Assembly: GCA_947462335.1 (NCBI GenBank)
Contig: OX381717.1
Coordinates: forward strand, 16,111,166-16,175,165
DNA length: 64,000 nucleotides
Direction: 5' to 3'
From: Harmothoe impar
Lineage: Eukaryota > Annelida > Polychaeta > Phyllodocida > Polynoidae
Shown in pieces: positions 21,267 to 33,200 of the stretch. Every line of letters starts with the position of its first letter. The first letter of the stretch is position 1. The notes below the pieces were generated by a model. That model saw only the letters and a program-made list of their open reading frames with translations. It was not told the DNA's origin and did no database searches. The position numbers were made by a program, and so were the translations under genes.

Positions 21267-24200
21267 GTAGGTGATATATTTTCAATTTTTCCAGAATTAA
21301 TTAGATACAATTTGACCCCTCTGGAGAAGAGTCAAAACAATTGCACTGCTATTTAGCAAGAAAGTCTGCAGGTTACTAAAGTTCCAGGGAGTGTGTTTAA
21401 TGATTCGTTTTAATGTACTGCTAGCTAGGGACGGAATGGTGACAGAATCCATATAAGCCATATAATAAGGCCACGCATCAACTTTGAAAAATCCTATATG
21501 AGCATAACAGCAGGTCTGAAAATGATTGATTTTGCACTGGAATAAAGGTATATACACTTTTATATTGTTCATAATATGTACAGGAGATTGGTTCCACTTT
21601 TTTGTAAAGGAAAACACTTGAAGTTTACCTCCTTATTCAGAAACATACAAGTATATATATGCGTAGTTAGGTGTTAGGACTGGAGGCCCCCAGGACACTT
21701 GGCCCCCTTACATTTGGCCACCTGATGTGTGGCCCCCCTGACAGTTGCCCCCCCGGGACAAATGTCTCCCCGCATTCGGGGCCCCCAAAGAAATTTTCCA
21801 TAGCAGTTTTCAATTTAAAAATAAGACTAACAAGAATTGCGGTTGTTACACGGCAACAACCGCAATTCTTGCATTTGAAGGAACATTATGTCTACATGAT
21901 TGGTATATTTGTAGGAGACCCATTCAAGACACCATATAAACAGGGCAGATATAACTGACAGATGTGACACAACAGGGGAAAACGTGCCATTACAGGGATT
22001 TAGTATAATATACAGCCACTAGGTGGCCACCAGTGCAGCAGCACACCATTATCTTAGTGATCTATCATGGAACTTATAGAAACTTCCCCTTGCCTGATTT
22101 TGACAATCATAACTCAAAGGATCACTATGACCTTCTCTTCCATATAAATATTAACATTTATTTCATGGTGAATACGATCTATCAAGGTTAAACCGTATAC
22201 GAGTCAAGCATGAAATAACCCTGTGTCGTATTTCACGCTGTGGCTGTATTTCTCGCTGCGAGGGGTCGCTATGGGGTCTCCATGGGGTCGCTACGCTGCC
22301 GAGGGTCACGTGACCGGCGCCAAATTCAAAATGGCGATCCCGCTGAAGTAAACAACACTGATGCACTTCCATGATGCATGTCCGTATGTACTGTAAAACC
22401 ATGAAATATCCATAAAAACCATGATATAAATACAGAGTGTCACTTAAAAGTGACCTTGTCAGTGGTTATTGCACTCTTGGGGCTTGTCCCGTACTGCACT
22501 AGGCCTACCGCCAGCGTGCAGTACAGGACAAGCCCCATGAGTGCAATAACCACAGACTCGGTCACTTTAGCTTGCAGCTCTGTCTATGTATTTGTGTGAT
22601 TATCTTATTTTGAGTACACCAACAGCTTTCTTAAATAATTAGATGTAGTTTTATGGAGCATGTTCTAAGTCCTACTAAGTAAGACTAGCATTGTCAGTGC
22701 TTAACAAAGAGACAGGTTCATATGTGTTGCTAAGAAAGGCTGATGCTGATTATTTTGGGGGTAGGATTGCCAGAATCGGAAAAGGAGAAGTGAACATTGA
22801 TAAGGTTCCATGATAAGTCAGTAGGGTTATTTCATATTGTTACATGGGAAGTGGCCACCTAGTGGCTGTTTATGTCACTAAATCCCCGCTTTGCTACGTT
22901 TTCCCCTGTTGCGTCAAAAATATGGGAGTTTTTATGAATTCCTTGGGTCCTTGTTAAGGAGGGGGGGGGGGTAGGTAGGATTATAATCAACCTCAGGAGC
23001 ATGGAAATGTGTGTTGCTAGGCAGATAAACAATAAGAGTAGTTGTAGTTGTTGCTAGACAGTCAGCTGTCTTAGCAACAAATCAATTGAACCGTTGAATT
23101 CATTGGGTCCATTTTAGGGGGGATAGGAACAATTATAATCAACCTCAGGAGCATAGAAATGGGTGTTGCTAGGCAGATAAACAATTAGAATAGCTGTTGC
23201 TAGGCAACCAGCTGTCTAAGCAACAAACCAATAGACCCATTGATTTCCTTGGGTCCAATTTAGGGGTATAGGTATGATTAAAATCAACCTCAGGAGCATG
23301 GAAATGTGTGTTGCTAGGCAGATAAACAATTAGAATAGCTGTTGCTAGGTAGCCAGCTGTCTTAGCAACAAACTAATAGAACCATTGAATTCCTCTGGTC
23401 CATGTTAGGGGGGGGAGGTAGGATTATAATCAACCTTAGGAGCATGGAAATGGATGTTGCTAGGCGGATAAACAATTAGAATAGCTGTTGCTAGGCAACC
23501 AGCTGTCTTAACAACAAACTAATAGAACAATTGAATTCCTTTGGTCCATGTTAGGGGGGGGGGGTAGGTACGATTATAATCAACCTCAGGAGCATGGAAA
23601 TCGGTGTTGCTAGGCAGAAAAACAATTAGAATAGCTGTTGCTAGGCAGCCAGCCGTCTCAGCAATAAACCAATAGAAACATTGAATTCCTTGGTTCCATG
23701 TTAGGGGGGTAGGTAGGATTATAATCAACCTCAGAAACATGGAAATGTGTGTTGCTAGGCAGATAACAATTAGAATAGCTGTTGCTAGGCAACCAGCTGT
23801 CGTAGCAACAAACCAATGGAGCCATTGAATTCCTTGGGTCCATGTTAGGGGGGTAGGTAGAATTATAATCAACCTCAGGAGCATGGAAATTGGTGTTGCT
23901 AGGCAGATAAACAATTAGAATAGCTGTTGCGAGGCAACTAGCTGTCTTAGCAACAAACCAATAGAACCATTGGATTCCTTGGGGCCATGTTAGGGGGGGG
24001 AGGTAGGTAGGATTATAATCAACCTCAGGAGCATGGAAATGGGTGTTGCTAGGCAGATAAACAATTAGAATAGCTGTTGCTAGGCAACCAGCTGTCGTAG
24101 CAAGAAACCAATAGAGCCATTGAATTCCTTGGGTCCATGTTAGGGGTTGTACGTAGGATTATAATCAACCTCAGGAGCCTGGAAATGGGTGTTCCTAGGC

Positions 24201-27200
24201 AGATAAACAATAAGAATAGCTGTTGCTAGGCAACCAGCTGTCTTAGCAAGGAACCAATAGAAACATTGAATTCCTTGGTTCCATGTTAGGGGGGTAGGTA
24301 TGATTATAATCAACCTCAGGAGCATGGAAATGGGTGTTGCTAGGCAGATAAACAATTAGAACAGCTGTTGCTAGGCAACCAGCTGTCTTAGCAACAAACC
24401 AATAGAACCATTGAATTCCTTGGGTCCATGTTAGGGGGTATAGGTATGCTTATGATCAACCTCAGGATCGAAGGTTGATTAATATTAATTTTATTCATAT
24501 ATGCATAAATTTGTGTTGTGACACCTTAAAACAAAATGGCGGCACTCCTTAAAACAAAATGGCGGCACCCGTACTGACTTCCTGTCAAATGAAAACAATA
24601 TAATGCCTCAACCTGGTAGTTTGCAAGCTCACCACCAAGGCCCCTCCGGGGCCTTTCGGCCTTAAAAAAAAAAAAAGAATTGGTCACCATGTCTACTGCT
24701 AAGGTCGACAGATAGGTTGACAGATAGGTTGACAGATAGGTTGACAGATAGGTCGACAGATAGGTCGACATATAGGTTGACAGACAGGTCGACAGATAGG
24801 TCGACATGTGTCGACAGCCTGGCCGCCATATCGAGTGCTAAGGCGACAGGTCGACAGATAGGTCGACAGGTCGACAGATAGGTCAACAGGTCGACTGCTA
24901 AGACGACAGGTGGACAGATAGGTCAACAGGTGGACAGATAGGTCAACAGGTCGACTGATAGGTCAACAAAAAGGTCGACATGTCAACAGATAGGTCAACA
25001 GGTCGACTGCTAAGGCGTCAGGTCAACAAATAGGTCGACAGGTCGACAGATAGGTCGACAGGTCGACATATTGACTGACATATGTCCACATACTGGTCAG
25101 GTTGACATACTGCCCGCCATGTCGACATACATGCCGCCATGTCGACATATGCCGCCATCTGAGTGGTGGATGTGAGAAGGAGGTGGTGGAAGTGAGAAGG
25201 AAGTGGTGGACGTGAGAAGGAGGTGGTGGACGTGAGAGGGAGGTGGTGGACGTGAGGAGGAGGTGATGGACGTGAGGAGGAGGTGGTGGACGTGAGAAGG
25301 AGGTGGTGGATGTCGACATGACATGTCAACATATATGTCGACATGGCAGCGTAAATGTCGACATGGCGGCCAAGATGTTGACAAGTCCACTGGTCGACAG
25401 GTCGACAGGTGGATAGGTCGACATGTCCACTGCTTAGGTGACGGGTAGACAGAGTCAACAGGTGGATTGGTCGACAGGTCGACAAATGGATTGGTCGACA
25501 GATCGACAGATGAAGTGGTAGACAGGGCGATTGGTTGACAGGTCGCTAGGTGGACAGATGGATTGGTCGACAGGTCAACAGATGGAGTGGTCGACAGGTC
25601 AACAGATGGAGTGGTCGACAGGTCGACAAATGGATTGGTCGATTGATCGACAGATGAAGTGGTCGACAGGGCGATTGGTTGACAGGTCGACAAGTGGACA
25701 GATGGATTGGTCGACAGGTCAACAGATGGAGTGGTCGACAGGTCGACATCTTGGCCGCCATCACGTCGACATCTTGGATGCCATCAGGTCGACATCTTGG
25801 CCGCCATCAGGTCGACATCTTGGATGCCAAGATGTCTACAGATTGGCCGCCATCAGGTCGACAGGTTGGCCGCGGATCAGGTCGACTTGGAAGCTTAGAT
25901 TTCAACATGGTAGCTAAGATGTCGACATGGTGGCCTAGCTGTCGACATGGCGGCCTAGCTGTCAACATGGCGGCCTAGCTGTAGACATGGCGGCTAAGCT
26001 GTCAACATCGCGGCTAAGATGTTGACATAGTGGCTTAGATGACCACATGACACCATGTTGACATGGCGGCATGACTGTCGACCAGCTGTCCACACTCTGT
26101 TGACATGGCGGCATGACTGTCGACATGGGGGCGCAACTGTCTACCTGCTGTCGACATGGGGGAGGAACTGTCGACCTGCTGTCGATACTCTGTCGACATG
26201 GCGGGATGACTGTTGACATGGACTTAGAACATTTCTTTGACATGACACTATGTCGACATGGAGGCATGACTGTCGACCAGCTGTCCACACTCTGTTGACA
26301 TGGCGGCATGACTGTTGACATGGCGGCTGAACTGTTGACCTGCTGTCGATATGGGGGCGGAACTGTCGACCTGCTGTTGATACTCTGTCAACATGGCGGG
26401 ATGACTGTCGACATGGACTTTTCATGAACATTTCTTTGGGGGTCCCCAAGTACGGGGGGGCCATATGTCAGTGGGGCCAAATTTCAGGGGGCCAAATGTC
26501 AGGGGGCCAAATGTCAGGGGGCCAAGTGTCCATGGGGCCAGGAGACCTGGAATCGCATAGGCATAGTTATGAGAAAATAGGCTTAAAAGTGACCGACTTG
26601 AGGTGTGTGTCCGTCTTTTGGTAAATCTGCCCTAAAATAACAACTGAGTATCTAGGAAGTGTTTAATGTAGCTGCAATAATTGTACAGCCCATATCATTG
26701 TGTTGGGCATAGGCCTGTCATTAGGATTTACTGACCAGTTTTGGGAGGACATTGGCAAAATTGGCTAATCTTTTTCCAACATAAATATATGCCAACCATA
26801 TACCTACATTGGCCTTACATTGGTATTTGGTTGGTACCCGTCAGACCTAAATTGCTCCAACAGGTGCCCAATGTTGGCCCAACATTTGCCTGACTATCTG
26901 CCCAACATTAGCCCGACATGTTTGTGCTACCTGATGCTTACAGATATGAGACAAACAGCACAGGTTGGGGATATCCTACCTATAACCCCATGCCGGAAGA
27001 AAAGCGAGTGAGGGGGTTTCTCCCCTTCGTTTTGGCAGGATATACATGTAATTTTAGGTTCAACCTGAAAATCCGATTTGCTAATACCTTACCATTATTT
27101 GCTGAAAAACATTCACCTACATACAAGTAGACAACTTAATTGGCTAGGTATATGTGAATGGGCTAGTATGAAAGTCTTTCTCGAGATATAATGATTTAAA

Positions 27201-30200
27201 TGACAAAACATAGCCTGAAAAGGGTACATTTAAATGTGGACGCCTACCCCCCTCCCCCCACCCCTCCCCAGCCCACCTGTATAAGATACTGCACTGGGAC
27301 TGGGAGAACTCCCCTTGGAGGTGCAGATCGGCAGCGGCCCTTATCTCTGTAGAGAGGCCTACCTGAGGGCAGCACTTAGTCTAAGGCAGTAAATAATTGG
27401 GAGTTCTATCAATAGTAAAGAGGTGTGATTTGGACCATGAACTGTAAAGTGTGTGATGTTCAATTATTCATGTGACAGTGACAGGGTGTTGAACAAACTA
27501 TTGATTATGACCCCATGAATCATTCAATGTAGACTGCACTAACCCTTTAAAATAAGGAAGTATCCTCACTCCCAAAAGTAGGAAAGAGTGCACAAGCACC
27601 TTAACATAAGTTGACGCCCACAAAATAGATCACTATGCCTCAACAGTATTTCAAGATAACAGTACTGCTTGCCTTGTACCAGATGCACAAGTACTCAAGT
27701 AGCTTAATGTAATAAAGATCATAAAGATCATATTTAGTGACATCCCAACAGTTTACAGGTAGAATCAATGATGATGTAATCACCATTGTTTTAAAAATCC
27801 AGGACCATAGATATTCAGTAAAATTAAATCTTCTGAATATTGTTTAATTTTAGGGACATAAAATAAACAAACTTTAGACTTCTTATAAGTCAGGTGGAAT
27901 TACTTTCTGATGCTTGATTATCATTATTAAGATGCATCTTTTGAACAGTGTTTCGATGAGCCCAACAACCTCTTCGATAGTATGTTTATAAATATATGAA
28001 AGTACTTCTAATCATGCTGTGCTTTTCTGTGCCGTTAATGTTGGGCCCGGGCCCTTAGTTTGCCAACGAATGACCCCTGGGCCCATTATTTGAGGGGAAT
28101 ATACTGGATAAGTATAGATATGCAATTGGAAAGAGGAATATTTGAACAAAACCTTTGAAACCTTCAACACATTAAACCCTTTTCTGGCTGGTCAGTATTT
28201 CATTCATTTATAAACATAAGCTTTTTCTTCATGAAGGTTTTCGGTTGTCCATAATTGGTTTCTTTTATCGTTGGCTGGGAATTAAATTGCCAAGGACAAT
28301 GTTCTCACATTACCAGTTTCAGATGCAGAGTGTTATGTAGATAACAAGTTACTTAACAAGGCGCTTGGTAAAACAACCTTTGCCTCTAGCCAAACCCGTG
28401 CTAGCAGCTTAACTGTGGATGGAAACCGAGCTGAGTATGATGGTAAGTGTCCTTAAAATTGTTTAGGCCATTAAAAAAAGAGAGGTTTCTCATTACCGGG
28501 CAGTGATGAATATGACGAGGGCATTTTTATTTAATTTTTTGAAATATGATTAAACAATGAAATTTGTTTGAATTGATGCATGTTAAATACATGTTTCACT
28601 CCTGGGTGTGGTATAATGCACAGTATCTAGCCACTGAGCCCGTAGTTGCTAAGAACACCACTGATTGGTCAAAATAGCCCATCACAGACTCTCACCCAAT
28701 CAAGGAGTAGCTCTGTTTTCACACTTTGGCTAGGTCATAGCAAGTCATGTTATAAGATATGATGTACACTAGTGTATGCATACAGGCTGCTCTTCAGATG
28801 GTTTAGAAAACTCTAGGACATGATTGGTAATCAATAGGGTTTGACATGAATGAAGTTTCAATGACATGTTTTTCTAAAATTGATAATTCCTAGTGATGAA
28901 AATTAGCGACAGGGTCAATGTAATGTTCATTATCATTTAGCCACACTCCTAGATGTAGTTACCGTTTCATTTAGTACACAAATTAAAATGATTATAACTA
29001 CTCATATCTGCGATACTTCTCATCAATCAAGCTATGTCCTGTTTTTTACCTTTCAGTGAAATGCCTGAACACTGCAAGTGTAAACAACCCATGGCTGGTA
29101 GTTGATCTGAGTGAAACTTTGGCGGTCAGTACGGTGGTGTTTACTGCCATCACTGCTGATGGAGGTAAGTGTGTTGTTGTGTCTGTAACCCTCTCACCGC
29201 CAGCAGGTGGCTAAAGAGGCCAGAGGACAAAGTTCTCCGAGCTGAACCAGACAATTTACTCAAAATTGATGAAAGTAGATTCTTACAAATCCTAGTCGAA
29301 GCTCCCAATGTTTTGTATCATACTAAAGCTCATGACATCCTCTTTTTTAACAGATTCCTATTCTTTTCGTCCTGAACTTTTCATTAAATTGAGAAAAGGT
29401 TTCCCGTTCGACGACAATGATCGCTTCCGGTTATGGTGCGCTCGATAAACAAATTATTTATTGATCAAGACGGTTAAACTGTCCAAGATGTCCGCAAATG
29501 CCTCTATATTACCTGTAGGAGTAATAATATTACCTTCAAAGTCCGCAATTTGCTGTATTTCGGAGGATAACGTCCATGCCGGATTTCGGCAAAGTAAACA
29601 AAATGGCCATCTCGCGGATTCACAGGATCTGACGAGAGTGCGACTCGGAAATGCTCGGGGGATCAATACGGACATGTTATCTTCCGAAATAGAGCAAATT
29701 GCGGACTTTGTAGGTAATATTATTACTCCTACAGGTAATATAGAGGCATTTGCGGACCTTTGCAACAGTATTACCGTCTTGATCAAAAAATAATTTGTTT
29801 ATTGAGCGCTTCGGCAATCTCCGGCACCATAATTCAAAATGGCGGGCGGGGGACGCCGAGGGACGATGATTCGGTACCAAATTGGTTAATTTCATCGATT
29901 ACAGCTCAAATATGCAAGGTAAGTTCGCAATTTCTGTTGATATTGATAGATTAGGCTTCTCTTTTATGGGGGTTAAAATTGCGGACAGCTCAGTAACTGG
30001 GTTATTCCGCAAAATGACGAAGACCGGGCTGTAAACTTGCCAAGACCAAAAAACAGAGCCAATGATCAAATGATAGAAATTGGGAAATGACAGCGCGGTT
30101 GGGCGCCCCATTGAATAACGCTTCAACCAAATTTTCTGGGGGGCTAGGGCCTAATTCAGCTATTGTACGTCCAAGTATAGGATCTTTTCTCTTCCGTGCA

Positions 30201-33200
30201 CTATGTTTCTTTCAATATAACTCCATTTTTAACCCAAAAACCAGCATATTTCTTTCTGGGAATTTCGACCATCGACAAGCGCCCGGCAAATGTCAAGCCA
30301 AAATCAACCCGGGTACATTTTTATCGTCTCAATTTTTCGCCGAGCCATTAACTAAATAAGCCTCAACCAAATTTTCTGGGGGGCTAGGGCCTAATTCAGC
30401 TATTGTACGTCTAAAAATGGGATGTTTTGTAGAGCTTAGGCTTGGTTTCAAGCAAAAATATGGTATATTGAACCCGAAACGAAGGCAATGAAAAAAAAAA
30501 TATCATCTCAATCTGAAAATAGGCCAACAATCAGCTGATCGGCGCTGAACTCTCCGAGCAGAGGCTTAGTAGTATAACGTTGCAAAGCATATGCTTGGAG
30601 ACCGAGACATACCGTCCTACCGGACTGTCATTTCTCAACTTGAATCAAATTTCTTGAAAATGGCTCATATCAAAGGTAAATCTCAACCAATATTCACCTT
30701 ATTAGGCTCGTTAGATGCAGAAATGTCATCTTTATTAGGCCCTAGTGTGTCAGCCCTCCATCCCCCCTACTTTTTGCGAAATTTGACTTTGTTTGGGAAT
30801 TTCGGCGAGTAGAACGCTTCGACTTAGACTCTTTCGCATAGCGCCAAACAAAGCGTCTCGGCGAGAGGATTTCAGAAATGTAAAATTTGTCTCTCTATCA
30901 TGTTTAGTTCTAAAGATACAGGTAGTCTATGTCTTTGACAAACATTTGGTTTGGGGCAGGGCACCCCCTTGAAGCCAAAAAAAATTGAGCTCCCCCCCTC
31001 CCCCATCAGGTTTCAGGGGTGGAATGATACCCGGTAGTGCTTTAACATAGGGAGTCTATGGGCGCCTAGTGACAGTGGCTCGATGCAAACATGAAAACTG
31101 CTTTTGAAAATTGTACAAGGGGGGGGGAGCCCCAAAATAATTGATTCTGAACTCCCAAGTCTTAGGCCTTTCTAATGATACAATTTATTAAGAAATGCAA
31201 CATGTAAAAGTCACTTTTCACATACGGGCACAACCCTTAAACATGAATACTACAAGAATAACTCTAAAATTTGCTCAACGATTTTTTTTTGCTTTGGGGG
31301 GTTAGAGAAATTTTTGGGATCTGCCCTTAATATATATCAAAGATGACATGTTTAATATCCCAGATTGCGATATCCCATTGAAAGAAAAATTCTTTATGAC
31401 CCCCCAAGCCCCCCCTGAGTTTGGGTCAATTCACCATCCCAATCCTGTTGAAATCCTATATATGGTCTCGTGGCTGATCAACTTGGGTTTGCTTTTTTGG
31501 ATTTATGGATATTTTGGGGCCCCAAACATTTCTGAGCCTCAGATAATAGTAAAGTAGACATGCTGTTCAAGTACCCCCTATTTTTTTCCTGACCCAAAAA
31601 GACCCATTTTTGACCCAAATAGAGCAGGCGAGACTCTACCCGGTAGTGCTTTAACAAAGCGAGTCTATCCGCGCTGACTGACATTGGTTCGATGCAAACA
31701 TGAAAACTGCTCTAAAATATTGTACAAGGGGGGGGAGCCCCAAAATATTTATTTTGAACTCCCCTGTATAAGGCCTTTCTAATGATACGATTCATTAAGA
31801 AATCCAACAAGTAGAAGTGACTAAACCAATAGCGGCAGGACCCTCAAACATGAATACCACTAGAATAACTTGAAAAATTGCTCAACGGCAAGCCATTTGT
31901 GGGGGGGGTTAGAGCAATTTTTGGGATCTGCCCTTAATATGTGGCAAAGAAGACATGTTAAATATCCAAGTTTCCGCTATCCCATTGAAAGAAAAATTCT
32001 TTATGACCCCCCAAGCCCCCCCTGAGTTTGGGTCAATTCACCATCCCAACCCTGTTGAAATCCTATTGACGGTCTCGTGGCTGATCAACTTGAGTTTGCT
32101 TTTTTGGATTTATGGATATTTTGGGGCCCCAAACATTTCTGAGCCTCAGATAATGGTAAAGTAGACATGCTGAAGTACCCCCTACTTTTTTCCTGACCCA
32201 AAAAGACCCATTTTTGACCCAAATAGAGCAGGCGAGACTCTACCCTGTAGTGCTTTAACATAGCGAGTCTATCCGCGCCGACTGACAGTGGCCCGATCCA
32301 AACTGAAAATATGCCCTAAAATTGAACACAAGGGGGGGGAGCCCCAAAATATTTATTTTGAACTCCCCTGTATAAGGCCTTTCTAATGATACGATTCATT
32401 AAGAAATCCAACAAGTAGAAGTGACTCAACCAATAGCGGCAGGACCCTCAAACATGAATACCACTAGAATAACTTGAAAAATTGCTCAAAGGCAAGCCAT
32501 TTGTTGGGGGGGTTAGAGCAATTTTTGGGATCTGCCCTTAATATGTGGCAAAGAAGACATGTTAAATATCCAAGTTTCCGCTATCCCATTGAAAGAAAAA
32601 TTCTTTATGACCCCCCAAGCCCCCCCCTGAGTTTGGGTCAATTCACCATCCCAACCCTGTTGAAATCCTATATACGGTCTCGTGGCTGATCAACTTGAGT
32701 TTGCTTTTTTGGATTTATGGATATTTTGGGGCCCCAAACATTTCTGCGCCTCAGATAATAGTAAAGTAGACATGCTGAAGTACCCCCTATTTTTTTCCTG
32801 ACCCAAAAAGACCCATTTTTGACCCAAATAGAGCAGGCGAGACTCTACCCGGTAGTGCTTTAACATAGTGAGTCTATCCGCGCGGACTGACATTGGTTTG
32901 ATGCAAACATGAAAACTGCTCTAAAATATTGTACAAGGAGGGGGACCCCCAAAATGTTTTTTTCTGAACTCTCCTGTGTTAGGCCTTTCTAATGATACCC
33001 TGTATTTAACACTCAGAAAGGTTAATAGAGCTGTCTGTGGTTTAATACATGTAAATACCCAGTAGTGACTTTAAATAAGAGGCCATGGTTCTTCAGAAGT
33101 GAAAGTTCTTTTTCTGCCATTTTATATGCAAATTCTTATATTTTCCAGTGAACGTGAGCGGTACAAGCGGGAGTCGCACAGACGGGAGCCACGGGAGCGG

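Larger units (their letters stand above)
21825..24600. repeat. Dispersed repeat R1 (copy 2), interrupted by a TIR element
   Basis: It starts with a hairpin (AAGAATTGCGGTTGTT / AACAACCGCAATTCTT). Then comes TTGAAGGAAC...ATGTCTACATGATTGG as in copy 1, the satellite array, and the terminal block ending GGCGGCACCCGTACTGACTT. The uninterrupted GTGACACCTTAAAACAAA near 24517 is an empty site for the insertion seen at 34860. Confidence 0.65.
21665..26550. mobile_element. 4.9-kb segment bounded by inverted GGCCCCC-rich repeats
   Basis: The left end (21665-21795) contains GGACACTTGGCCCCC, ACATTTGGCC and GGGCCCCCAAAGAAATT. The right end (26425-26550) holds the reverse complement in matching order: ATTTCTTTGGGGGTCCCC, then repeated GGGGGCCAAATGTCA units, then GGGGCCAAGTGTCC. 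Between them lie a ~0.95-kb TIR element, a ~148-bp satellite array and a GTCGAC array. Either this is one foldback-type element with array-filled interior, or two inverted insertions. No transposase was seen. Confidence 0.55.

Noticed and set aside
23519..24355. Minus-strand ORFs containing repeated LATPISMLLRLIIILPTPLTW
   Set aside because: Repeat translation of the ~148-bp satellite; not a membrane protein gene.
22960..24470. CRISPR-like regular spacing
   Set aside because: The whole ~148-bp unit is repeated, without short repeats separated by unique spacers, in a eukaryotic intron.
25018..25978. Long ORFs on both strands rich in VDLST and RSTG
   Set aside because: They are translations of the GTCGAC minisatellite, whose units happen to lack stops.
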